Source: Hyphochytrium catenoides (Eukaryota > Sar > Hyphochytriomycetes > Hyphochytriales > Hyphochytriaceae). From it: a stretch of 37,972 nucleotides of DNA. Under the pieces are notes generated by a model. The model was not told the DNA's origin, made no database searches, and was given only the letters and a program-made list of their open reading frames with translations. Positions within the stretch are counted from its first letter, which is position 1. Every line of letters starts with the position of its first letter. The stretch lies in assembly GCA_900088475.1 (NCBI GenBank), contig FLMG01000600.1, positions 1-37,972 of the forward strand, given 5' to 3'. Below are positions 10,091 to 21,147 of the stretch, piece by piece. A program made the translations under genes and the position numbers.

Positions 10091-11816
10091 ATGAAGAGCG
10101 CGACCTGGGATCTCTTCCGAGGCGGCGAGCCCGGGCGGAAGAGTCTTGAAGTCGATCGCGAGGACGAGGTCACAGGCCTCTGCTCCGTTATGGAAGAGCG
10201 TGATAGCACCTTCCTCTCTCACGAGGATGCTGTCTCATGGCTCTCAGGCCTTATCTCACCGTCCTCAGCGTCGCTGCCTCGGACGAGGGACAGCTTACCC
10301 CATTTTAGCTTCGAGTCCTTTAGTGGAGTGAGGAGTAGCCAGTACCCGTCACCTGGTAAATTGGGTGGAACCTTGGATGGGGCCGGAAAGGAATCAGAGA
10401 GCCGCGACCCCACCTGTCCTGAGCCAGCCCTATCGGTAATTGAGTTATCTTCTAGCGTGGAACCTGTGAGTCGTCCCATCTGCCCTCTTCCGAGCCCGGA
10501 GCTTCGGCGACGGGAGTTATCAGTCCGTACGCAGCGCGGGTTGCCGCTCCTTCGCGCAATCACCTGCCCAGCACCACCCGCCGCCGGCCGAAATGAAAGT
10601 TGTGGGCTTGAGCCGACGCTTCCGTTCATCGACTCCCCGCTATTTTCTGTGTACAAAGGGGGTCTTTTGTTTCCCTCACTTCAACTTCCTTCTGACTCTT
10701 CGGATCTCAGCTTGAAGCCACGAGTTCAGGAACACCTGCAAAACCTTCCCACAGACAACCTCATGGAATCTCCTCCGCCGACGGGGTTACGGGAGCTATC
10801 GGGAGGTCACAAGCCCTGCAGCATCACAGGTTGCCCAAAGCGGGTCAGGTCGCGAGGACTCTGCAAGGCCCACGGTGGTGGGCGACGCTGCGTCATTGAC
10901 GGCTGTCAGCGGTCAAGTCAGGGAGGGTCGCTATGCATCTCCCATGGGGGTGGGAAGAGGTGCGTTGAGCTTGCTTGTATATCCTATCCGTGCAACAGTT
11001 TACTTATCCACTCTCGCCGGCCATTTCTAAGTCTCTCTTTCCTCTTACCTCGTGGTGCCCTGTAGATGCAAAGTAGAAGATTGTGGGAAAGCTGCCCAAT
11101 CAAGAGGTGAGTCCTGCTTCTTTCTCTCACACTTTATTCGACACTGATCTCACGTACCCATGACAGGAATGTGCAAGGGACATGGAGGTGGCGTTCGCTG
11201 CAAGGTGGAGGGGTGCACGAAAAGCAGCCAAGGTAAGGCTGGAACGCCCACCGACGAACTAAACGGAGCTGATATCGAAACGAAAGCGGGGCAACTGAGT
11301 GTTTTCATGCCTCAGGCTCTGGATTCTGTCGGGCCCACGGAGGTGGCAAGAAGTGCAAGGTGGAGAACTGTGTAAAAGGTGCGCAGCGTGGCGGTTTCTG
11401 TGCTGGCCATGGAGGCAGTCGCTATTGCCAGATTCCTGGGTGCTCTAAGAATGATCGCGGGTGGGTAAAGCGCCTTTTGTTATCAATGGTCGGCCAAACC
11501 ATCGTTGCGCTCAATCACACCGGTTCTGTCCGTTATTTTGGCGTTGGTTTGGCGTTGGGCCGTCATCGTCTTTGAGCCCTAACCTTCGAACTCGTCTTTT
11601 GTCTTCAGTGGTGGTTTCTGCACAATGCATGGTGGCGGCAAGAAGTGCAAGGGGGAGGGCTGCGTGAAGCCCTCTCGAACAAAGGGCTTTTGTATCATGC
11701 ATTTCAACCAGTACAAGCTTGCCATGGCTTCCAACCCCTCCGAGCAGACTGGGGCCTCCTCGTCAACATTGAAGCCCGGGAGTTCGTCGACACAGACACA
11801 AGCTGTGACAGCATGA
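10091..11816 (+). CDS. WRKY19-like zinc-finger protein with seven C-x4-C-x9-C-x2-H repeats, 5 exons
   Basis: Exons 10091-10959, 11066-11106, 11167-11232, 11316-11460 and 11609-11816 join in phase to 442 residues. Roughly the first 235 residues are Ser/Pro-rich and without clear domains. The rest is seven tandem repeats of the form C-x4-C-x9-C-x2-H followed by GGG or similar, such as CSITGCPKRVRSRGLCKAH and CKVENCVKGAQRGGFCAGH; the last lacks the GGG linker. Each repeat has three Cys and one His, enough to hold one zinc ion. Proteins with this repeat are common in oomycetes and other stramenopiles, where they are usually labelled WRKY19-like; a nuclear DNA- or protein-binding role is inferred, not shown. 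Three introns fall at the same place in a repeat, just before the third Cys. The start is the first in-frame ATG. Confidence 0.85.
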
Positions 11817-12755
11817 GTTGCGCCCGCTTCTTTTCTCCTCCTCGTTTTGGATATTTATTTTTCTAACCCACTTTTGCCGCAGGAGCACTGCTCCACCAAG
11901 TGTGCCTTCACTTTATAGTATGAGCTTTGGCCTATTGATTGACTATGAAGATAGTTCTCAGTGTCCATGAGCTACTTAATAAACCTGGACTATGATTTTA
12001 AAAGAGGCCCTTCGCGTGAGCATGCGGAAGTAGAGTGGAAACGAACCTCACTATGACTGAACTGCGGTGCGTTGTTGGTCCTGGACAACCTCGAGCTGGC
12101 AACCTCGAGCTGGCCACTGTGAAACGCTCTTCGGTGGCTACGTCTACCGGTTTCCTGTCGCTCGACGCTATGGAATTGTGGTCATGGCCACCAGAGATCA
12201 AGCCATCACTCTGACGGCGGAAAGCTTGCTGAGAATAGTCCCACAAGGACGAGGGGGGGAGATGGTTCATTTAAGGGTAGCCCCAGGATGGAGGAAAGAA
12301 GACGTCGAGTCTGAGAGGGCTGAGAGTGCAAAGAGCTGGCCGTGCATAATCCTCATCAGTCCGCGCCTCTGCTCTTCTTGACCTGTGGCGACGATGAAGC
12401 ATCTCCTCCGCCCAGACCACTTCTGGAGGCCTCCTCCCTCTTCCCCTTGCTCCTTCTCGCTGATCAACTTCCTCGCGGAGCTGCTAACGCCTCGTTTACA
12501 CAAAGAAGGTACTCCGGAGTATCTCTTAGCAACTTCTGCGATAATAACCAAAACTAACAGCAGTGTACAACGACAACTTCAACATGGCCCTCTCAAGCCC
12601 GCTGTCGCTATAATTGACAGCGTGAAGTCAAGAACGAAGCAGGAGCGGTTGTTGCAGATGTGCCACCAGCCTTGTTGGCGCTTGACTCTTGCACTTCTTC
12701 TCGCCGCTGTTGCATCTCACCTCATTCCTCCCGTCCCAGGAGCCTTATTATAGCC
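11817..12755. other. Intergenic region
   Basis: This holds the 3' region of the zinc-finger gene and the 5' region of the racemase homologue. A 14-bp tandem duplication (aacctcgagctggc, twice) lies at 12087-12114. Overlapping frames of 70-120 residues on both strands show no family features and are probably chance. The racemase frame is open a short way upstream of its ATG, so a longer N-terminus is possible. Confidence 0.5.
12087..12114 (+). repeat. 14-bp tandem duplication
   Basis: The unit aacctcgagctggc occurs twice, head to tail, without mismatch. Confidence 0.85.
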
Positions 12756-15274
12756 ATGACGATGCTTCTGGAAGTGGGTGGTCCGACGTCCGAGCTTGCC
12801 GACTCGGACTTGAAGCGACTGCTGATACAAGCGTTGGAGAAGCTTGGAGATCGCCAAAGGGTGATGATCGTGCCCCCAGATTTCACCAGATTCCATTCGT
12901 AGGTTGATATCTCGTGATGCACAGTCCTCCATACCCCTTAAGTTGTCCTTTCAGGAAAGCTGGGGAGCTGACCAAGTTTGCCTATGAGTTTTATGGGGAT
13001 GCTGTGAAAGACATCATGCCAGCGCTTGGAACGCATAAAGCTATGAGTGAAGGGCAACTGTCAAAGGTGAGAGTGCATTTTTTACCTTCGAACCTCAGCA
13101 CTTGACCTCTACGACCCTGTTAAAGATGTTCCAGGGCATCCCGCACTCCCTTTTCAGGATCCATGACTGGCGGTAAGAGTGACCGTGTTAGAGCTTTCGA
13201 ACTATCTGATTCTGTGACCTTTTCACCATGTCTTCTTAACCTTCTCCGGTCAGGAACGATGTGGTGACAATCGGGCATGTACCCGTCGAGATGGTAGAGC
13301 GCGCCAGCGATGGGAAGGTTAAAGAGTCCTGGCCGGCACAAGTGAACAAATTGGTAGGCTAGGTCAGGGAACTCTTCGGGTTACTCTCCCATTCTGACAT
13401 GCGGTTCGGCAAAATCGCAGCTGTGGAACGGTGGGCACGACCTCATTCTCTCCATTGGCCAGGTACTCAGGGCTATCACTGAATCGGGAGAGAAGCTATC
13501 GGTTCATTCATTTCCCATCATCCTCAGGTTGTTCCACATGAGGTGATGGGCATGGCGAACTACAATAAGAACATCTTCGTTGGCATCGGTGCGGATGACC
13601 TTTCTTCCTTCCTCTTCTGACATCCTCACCATCATTCCCATCGATTGACCTCAGCTCACCTTCCTTGAACCTCTCTCTCGATCTCTTTCTCTTCTCTAAT
13701 AATATCCCTTCACGGACAGGTGGGAGTGAGGCTATTAATTTCTCCCACTTCATTGGCGCTGTATATGGCATGGAGAGGATGATGGGTAGGACATGCTGCT
13801 GGTGATGGCTCCTGTGTCCCTCAAATAACACTTCCAGGCACCTGCAGGCAGGTCCAACAACCCCCTCCGCCAGATATTGAACTATGCCTCTGACCATTTC
13901 CTGGCGGAGAAGCCCGTTGTGTATCTGCAAACAGTCATAGCACGCAGGTAGTAAGAGATCATCGTCCCACTGTACTTCACCACAATGACAGATCTGAATC
14001 TTAGGGCCGACGGCAAGCTTGTTACCCGCGGTCTTTTCGTTGGCGACGACAGTGAATGCTTTGAAAAAGCAGCCGCTTTGTCTCTCCAAGTCAATTTCAC
14101 TATGTTAGAGGCGCCATTAAGGAAGGTTGTCACGGCCGCGGGCCTCCTATTCTTCGCTGGTAGCCCTGGTTCCTTTGACACCGACTTGTTGTAGGTAGTG
14201 GTCTATCTGGATCCGGAAGAATTCCATTCGACATGGCTGGGTAACAAGAGCATCTACCGTACTAGAATGGCCATCGAAGATGACGGAGAGCTCGTTGTCC
14301 TGGCTCCAGGGGTTCAGATGTTTGGCGAGGTAAAATGATGCACCCATCAACAATCTGCCCGTCCATTTAGCGCTTTCTCCTGTATATGTTTAGGATGACC
14401 AGATAGATGCCTTAATCCGAAAGTATGGTTACCGATCAACGCCGGTAAGTAAGCGTGCAGTGCATGCGTAAATTGGCCACCCAAAAACAATCTCAAGAGC
14501 ACTTATTTCAAGTGTCTGCTGTTTGAATATACTCCTCTGTGCGTCGCATCATCTACTTTGGCCTTCTTCCATGATCTGAACGAATGGCATTCCTTGCGCT
14601 CGGGTTGGTCCTCATCCCTCTCTTGCGCAACCTGTTCTGTGTTTTTAGGAAGTTTTAGAGTTCCTCCGACAGAACCGTGATCTGAGCAAAAATCTTAGCG
14701 CCGCTGCACACCTTATCCATGGCTCTTCCGAAGGTCGGTTTCGCATTACCTACTGTCCAGGCCACCTTTCAAGAGACGAGATAGAAAGTGTTGGCTATGT
14801 CTACGCACCGCTTACCGAGATGTTTAAAAAATACAATCCTGAGGTATGTGACACGTCTTCTAAATGTTAGGAGCGACATCAGGACCAACAATTAATCCAA
14901 TTGCAGACTTTAAATGATGGTTTGAACATTGTGGAAGGCGAGGAGGTATTCTTCATCTCCAACCCGGCTATTGGCCTGTGGGCTTTCCGTGGCCGTTTCA
15001 ACGACAGGTGAGACATAAATCTCATTTCATAGCAGGCTAGACCGATGCAAATAGCTCACACGGAGTCTTGTTTAGTGATAAGCCCAATCCGAGCCAAACG
15101 GCCGCAGCCTCAGCTGAGGCAGAGTTCTCTTCACCCAACAATCGAACAAACTTCAAGCGCAACTCAGTGGCACAAGAAAACCTTGACCGTGGCGTCGGAG
15201 GAGGGCCTTTCAGACTCATGGATGAGGAAGCAGAGCCTCGGTCATCAAAGCGCAAGAAAGCTGATAAGAAGTAA
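12756..15274 (+). CDS. larA: LarA-type (nickel-pincer) lactate racemase homologue, about 14 exons
   Basis: LarA enzymes racemise lactate and other 2-hydroxy acids with a covalently bound nickel-pincer cofactor. Exons: 12756-12898, 12955-13066, 13126-13172, 13254-13353, 13421-13462, 13528-13588, 13720-13785, 13848-13943, 13992-14125, 14195-14329, 14394-14444, 14649-14843, 14907-15007, 15076-15274; 493 residues against about 425 in bacteria. His98 in RIHDW matches catalytic His108 of Lactobacillus LarA. His152 in VPHEVMG matches His174, and Lys162 (+10) and His178 (+26) keep the exact spacing of Lys184 (cofactor attachment) and His200 (nickel ligand). The junction 13943/13992 fits only a GC donor or a one-base shift. 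The C-terminal exon adds a charged Lys/Arg tail ending KRKKADKK. No organelle signal is evident. Substrate and racemase activity are unproven; no LarB, C or E maturation gene is seen here. Confidence 0.85.
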
Positions 15275-15512
15275 CAGTCCTCCCTCAGGCGTTACAATGA
15301 TAAGCATTCGAATGATTCATCGGTATCTCCTAACAGGTGACACATCGTTATTGGGTGCTTAGGGTTATTTCCTACGCCTCCATCCACAGCGGAGGCCACG
15401 ACACAGTTATAAACATACATTCAACAGAATAAGGGAACTCTCAATGCCGTCTTCTTTGTCTAATTGCTATTACGTGTCCGCATTTCAGGCCAGGTTAATC
15501 TAAGAGGAGGCT
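15275..15512. other. Convergent 3' intergenic spacer
   Basis: This 238-bp spacer separates the racemase homologue (plus) and FAN1 (minus), which end toward each other. It must contain both polyadenylation regions. No other feature is seen. Confidence 0.6.
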
Positions 15513-18500
15513 TTATGTTGCCTTCTTCTGATAATTGACCAGGCAGACCTTTGCTGGAGCTCCAGCACTAGCTAGTGTCCTTAGCCAATGGATCTGCCTC
15601 CAGGAAAGCCGGTCATTCTGTCCCTTGACCTCCACGAACATAGCCTCCCACTGCAAGGAGGTCACAAGTTCTTCGCACACTCTTACTTCTAGCTCCACCT
15701 TTTTGTGCTGCGATTCCCCTTCATTCCCGACTAAGGGCTTGAGCGTTCTCTCTGCGCAATGTTCCGCGTCCTGAGAGAAGAAAACAGGCAGAGCGGCCGT
15801 TGGGATGCCCTCACAACAGTCGAATTGAATGACTGAAACCCCTTCTTCAAGTGGTGCGCCGTTCTTTACTCGCATCATCAAGAGGTCAGGCAAACCGGCC
15901 GACAAAGTCACGTAGTCCATGGCCATCTCTTTCAGTAGTCGAGCGAGAACTTCACCTCCTAGGCATGCAGCCACACACAGCATCTCCCGAGGATCTATGC
16001 TCTCCCAACCTAGACCGAGGCACCGTTCGCCAAAGTGGCTCCTCATGACACATAATGTCTGTTGCATGAGGGCATAGGGAGACATTCTAGACAGAAGCTG
16101 CACCTTCTCGTCAATGACTCGCCGCCGCTTAAGATAGAATGACATACCGTCGTAGATGTCGAGAGGTGTGTTCTGGAAGGGCGTTTGAAAAACGTCAGGG
16201 ACCTCACTAAAAATCTCATCCCAGAGCAGCAACCAAAAGAGATGTCGAAGGTGCCTGCCCTCGCAGTGCAGACCGTACCAGCTCCCCTCCTTATGGAAGT
16301 GCTGGATGACAAGCTTTTCCACTGTGCAGTTTACTGAGTTGTCAAAGCCAGCATAGAGATTTTTTTGTCCCACCTTGGCAGAGATGGGACGACCTTCAAT
16401 GCTGATAACTTCCACTCCTAGCCCTGCATGAACCTCAAAACCGTTTTCTGCGGACTCTACAAGACTTGAAGTGCTTCTTCGCGGGAGAGAGGTGGGAGAT
16501 ATATCGCAATACAGCCCATTACCTTCCCCTTTGTACTCCGGCAAGCTCTGGGAGGAGCTATCAAACGCTTCAAGGTCCCGCGGTCTGCTCGAGCTCAGGA
16601 GCTTCCATATGAATTTGCCTAGAGGGGTCAGCTCTGGATTGGTCTCATTATTCTTTTTGTGAAGACGCTGGTACCGACACCAGAGCTCGGCTCGGGAGCA
16701 CTGCGGAAGGGAGAGGTCCTGGATTGCAAGGAGACAGATATCCCTGCTCTCGGCTGACAGCTTCAGGTGTTGAAGATTCACGGAGAGGCGAATATAGTGG
16801 TCGCCTCGAGCCTCTCCAGAATGGTATGGTCCCATCAGTAGAGAAACTATTAAGCATACCGCTTGCACGTACTCCCGCTTGCGCTCTAGGTAAGGTAGAG
16901 CATCTTTGAGGACCGCAGCAATCTGGTAAGCCGCGCTGAAGCGATCAAAGAAGCTACTGACACCAGGTGAAGAAACGTTTTCTGAGCTGCCCATTTGGAT
17001 GGCTAGATCGCGCAGCTCTCTAGGGCGAGCACTTGAAGCTTCAAAGAAAGTATACAGATGGTAAAGACGCGATGCTTCTTGAACAGCGCCAAGGAGGTCA
17101 TCTTCGTCCACTGCCTCCCCGTCGTTCGGCAACGCAGGCAGGCTGCCAAACCCCTTGACGACATCACTGAATTCCCATATCTGGAGTCCGTCCTGTAACG
17201 ATTTATGAATCAGAGCCGCCATTAGCTGTAGTGTTGGGTGCAGGGAACGCTTCGCCGGCGTGGGTGTATGCCATTCATCTATCAGAGACATGATCTCTGT
17301 AGCAGGGTCCGCTGTTGCCTCAGTGCAACTATTTTCTCTTTTACACGCTCTCGTCGTCGTGTTCTTCGTCGCCAAGATGATCCTCTCTTCCACAGCAGCC
17401 GAAAACTGGCTCCTGAGTTCAATGGCCAGCTCGTAGCAGACGAAATGAACTCGGGAAGGGAAAATAGCGGTCGACTGTTGGCAAGTGTACTGCGGATACC
17501 TTTTGTACGAAGAAGTTAACCGGTGGTCGAGAATCCACTGAGTTAAAAGTGTACGTACCTAAGCTTGCCAAAGGCGCTGAGGAGTCCGGGCCAAAAGGGA
17601 GCGCCACCGTGGGAATGAGCACAATAAAGAAGAGATGTAGCCTCCACCTGACCATCACCTATCTTGGAGGCTCCTGAGGCCTCTCCTGCAGTTGCTGTGG
17701 GACTTTGACTCATCAAGAGATTGGAGGAGGACAAATAAAATAGTCTGAATATTCGCTTGAACAGTAAAGCAGGGCCATCCGTCAGCCGCACCATCAGTAG
17801 CTGATCTTCCACATCAAACTCTTCCTTTTGGGATGACGCCTTCCGCAACATTGTTTTGATGCGGAAGGCCAGTGGCAGGCATCTGCCATTAATCTGCCGC
17901 TGCTGAAGGCACAGGGTCTTCAGTGTTTCTAGGCAATCACCCTTTGTATTCACACTTGACTTTGAGCTGCTGGTCCTTGGTCTGAAGTGGCCAAGCAAAG
18001 TCTGCAGTTCCTTATGCTGCAGCTGCTCAAGCACCTCAAAGAGATCTGAGAAAGAGGCTTTAGAATATGGAGGGCCAGCGGGCTCATTTAACCCCCGCAA
18101 AAATCCACCGTCGACCAAAATCTGCAATACTTTCGCCAAGTCGCCAAGGCTGCAGGTATCCTGCAAATAACTTCCTCAGAGAGCAGCGGCGCGCATAAGG
18201 TTAGCCAACACTGTGTAGTCATCTCTAAAGGCAGAGGATCTCACTTTCTTAGCTCAAGGCTTCGGAACCATGGGCCCTTCCGCTGAAGTAAGCGGGCATA
18301 TACAGACCTGACGTCCTCCAAGTACGACAGGAGACGCTGAACGTTGTCCTGCTCTTCTGAGGTGAACAGCAATCTATAGTCATCTCTGAACAAAACTCGC
18401 TCCAGCACTAGAGTCAAATGTTTCGCATAAGCGCAGGTTCTTTTACTCCCTGCCTGCTCTTCCCGGAATGAACGGAATGGTAATTGTCCGTCGCCAGGCA

Positions 18501-18828
18501 AGGGCTCCTCAGCTCCTGAGTCTTCCGAGCTGCATAAGTCTATGGTGTCTCCTGAATGGTGAAGTCGACATGACTCCTGTCCTCCGGGTTCACTCTGTCG
18601 CAAATCGGATTGCCCCCGGTCCCTTCGCTCCTGCGGTCCCTTTTTTGAAGGGTGAAGATGCTTCGTCAAAGCCGACTCATGTGTCTGCAACCGCCGCTTG
18701 AGCTTCAGCTTTGAGGACCTAGTGGGGACTGACGGGTTCACAATCACATCTGCCTGCCATGGACTAGTGATCAGACAAACCACTGTTGATTCTTTTGGTT
18801 TCGCCTGATCCGCAGTACTCTCGCTCAT
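15513..18828 (-). CDS. FAN1: FAN1-type structure-specific nuclease (VRR-NUC domain), minus strand
   Basis: FAN1 is a 5' flap endonuclease and exonuclease of DNA interstrand crosslink repair, acting in the nucleus. Exons: 18828-18245, 18170-17555, 17489-15870 and 15650-15513, giving 985 residues (human about 1,017). In order they show a low-complexity N-terminus, a family segment ending QRKGPWFRSLEL, the SAP-like region (LQILVDGGFL), the TPR region with FPSRVHF and GSWYGLHCEG, and the VRR-NUC domain with LPDLLMM, then VEVKGQNDRLSWRQ; the catalytic Asp, Glu and Lys are present. The 219 bp at 15651-15869 are open in frame but have a gtaaag donor and ccttgcag acceptor, and split PD from EVK where relatives have only about 15 residues, so I take them as an intron; if retained the protein has 1,058 residues. 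No ubiquitin-binding (UBZ) Cys/His motif is seen at the N-terminus. Confidence 0.92.
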
Positions 18829-20877
18829 CTGTATAGAGATGATAATTGGGATAGTACCTGGGGCATTTGTCTGCGGCACATCCCTGGCTGTCTGCGGCAC
18901 ATCCCTGGCTGTCTGCTAAAGAAGATGTCTTTATAAAGCAAGCTTCAATAAGAGGAGGCTACTCGTACTGGACAAAGGAAATGAAGATGCGAACTGGATC
19001 TTAGACCCAGTACAGTGTACCAGCTGAAGGAGGCAGCAGAGTGAATGTCATTAGGAGATAGAGCTCGGCGTTAGCAGCCACTCTAGACTGGCATTGACAG
19101 CTACTGCAATCTCCTTTTTTAGGAAAAAGGTCAAACCAAGAGCTCGGATAGAACTAAAGGTTCTATCGCTACGGCACAAACTGGCGGATGACATGAGCAC
19201 TTTTATGCTGACCGCTGCAGGATTGAGGCTCTGCTCATACGTCAAGCTGCGCCTTTTATAGAACGGTGCGGTGAGAGGAGGGGTCAAAGTGAAGAGGGGT
19301 TAACGTGAAGAGTCCTGAGTTGAAGAGTCCTGATGTTGTGCTGCAGTTCTTTATTCGTTAGCGGCGCGCTTGCTTCGTAACTTCGCCACTGTGTATGGCC
19401 GGTCTCCCTACCCTTGCGTTAGCTCACCGCTGATGTGCCACCAGTTTTTAGCTCACCATCATCTCTTCCTGGGTTTAAGAACGTGGTCCTTTATGTTGTG
19501 GTTAGATATCAATAGGCGATCGTAGAAAGCATCATCATGCCCTAGTTAGACAACAGAGAGAGAAGAAGCGATACATGGAGAGACGCGAGATCAGTTATGG
19601 ACGACAGCTGGGTCTGCCGTACCATAGAGAGCCTAGCCTACCCACATGATGACCAACACCAGTACTACTGCCGCCATTGGGGAATAAAGGGGCGGCCTCA
19701 CTGGAAGCCACAGCCACGCCACCATACAATCATGAAAGAAATGAGAAATTGAAAGAGGCTCCAGGGCTGTCAAAGTTCTGGTGCCTATTGTCCCAGCTCT
19801 TGTCACGATATAAGCGAGTGACCAAGTAGACGAGACGACCAGCCTCAGTACAGCAAGACTCTCGATGCCAACGCGACACCTAATGAACAGGTTCTATTAT
19901 TGGGGAAGGTAGTTGGAAAGAATAGGGCCCTACAACGCAGGAAGCTATCATCTGGTCAAACTATCATCTCGTTAGCAGACACCACGACCCAATGACGCTT
20001 TGGCAGCTGGACTGAATCTGAGCCGTCCACTCTTTTCTTGACGTGAGCCTTGAAGTCAACTGTGCTGATTGGCCTGCAACGAACCTCGCTTGTGATTGCC
20101 TTCTTATGGCAATCTACCAACGTTCAAAGCTTCTGATTCCTACCCATGTTCATAATCACTGGCTTGAGGGCTTACAACTTGCGTTTTCCGCTGTACCCTC
20201 TTCTCAGCGCAAGCTATTCTCACTCTCTCGTGGCAAGTGGTGTAAAGGACAAAGAGGCTGCGCAATGAAGAGCAAACCGCTTCGTCCCTTCGAGGCTACC
20301 TTGCAGGAGCTCGCAACAGTAACAACTCTGAGAGCCAGCCCAGAGGAGGCTTCCTCTTTAGGCGTCGCTCCCTTCCGAGAATAGAGTTAGCCAGTCAACC
20401 TGGCTAAGCCATCACGTTAAAATTTGAGTGAGGTTTGCCATCATGAAACCTTGTGAGCCGGAGTTACCAAGGAGTGAAAGATCCCTGACAACCTTATAGC
20501 AGCAACCATTCTGGAGGCTTGACAGGCGATGGTTAAGTACTCCTTCCTACACATAGACAGTGGCTAATAATGACACGGGAGCTGAGAATGTTTGGAGGGA
20601 TGAAAGGACTCTTCGAGTTAGGTTTATTTATAATAATAAGATGACAGTAACAAAAGGTGGAAAGTAACACTTAGAAAATACAGTCAGTTGAAGGGCTGTG
20701 GCAGTACCCTCGTCGTTGATCTAGAGCCAAGTAGACCGTTCGGCATTTACAAGGCGTACGACACCAGGACTACTCGGCAGACCATTCATCAAAGCTTGGT
20801 CGCCTTGGTCCATGATGGGATGAGACCTTTTCCGCAGTCCGGCCCATATTATGGGCTAGTCATAGACGTAGGCCCTT
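18829..20877. other. Gene-poor stretch upstream of FAN1
   Basis: No convincing gene is seen. The left edge should hold the FAN1 promoter. The frames at 19051-19287 (minus), 20043-20384 (plus) and 20688-20888 (plus) show no family features, and I could not extend them through splice sites. A short tandem duplication (tgaagagtcctga, twice with a spacer base) lies near 19308-19335. No RNA gene is recognised. Confidence 0.45.
18869..18910 (-). repeat. 21-bp tandem duplication just upstream of FAN1
   Basis: Two exact copies of a 21-bp unit (gtctgcggcac, then atccctggct) lie head to tail, followed by six bases of a third. They sit 41 bp upstream of the chosen FAN1 ATG, and the FAN1 frame is open through them, so they would add a seven-residue repeat if translation started further upstream. 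Confidence 0.85.
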
Positions 20878-21147
20878 CTAATGAGTAGTGGTTGCTTGGC
20901 AATGGCTTGTTGAAGCTTGGCCCGTCTGCCATGCCTCTAGTAGGTACTCTCCAGTGAGCATTTTCAGTAAAACTCTAAAGATCCCTTGAGATTTCTTTGA
21001 TTTCTTCTTCTGGACGTCCTTGCCAGTAGTGTCAGATGCTTTGGAATGTAGCGCTATCGTTGAAGATTCTTCTTGGAGGTACTGATAGTAACCTACGGCG
21101 GCTACGATGAGGGAAATGAACAGCAGAATGTAGCGCAAGGGGCACAT
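20878..21147 (-). CDS. Possible small single-pass membrane protein
   Basis: The frame from ATG 21147 gives 89 residues. A strong hydrophobic segment at about residues 4-22 (LRYILLFISLIVAAVGYY) is followed by a polar, Lys-rich stretch (KKKSKKS) and a C-terminal part with LLKMLTGEYLLEAW. The layout, N-terminal anchor then basic linker then amphipathic tail, looks like a real small membrane protein and is not explained by an opposite-strand gene. I do not recognise the family. The frame is open to 21204 with no ATG before 21147; an upstream exon is possible. Confidence 0.45.
   Translation of the reverse strand: MCPLRYILLFISLIVAAVGYYQYLQEESSTIALHSKASDTTGKDVQKKKSKKSQGIFRVLLKMLTGEYLLEAWQTGQASTSHCQATTTH

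Noticed and set aside
20043-20384. 113-residue plus-strand frame
   Set aside because: No family features; no convincing splice partners or start context.
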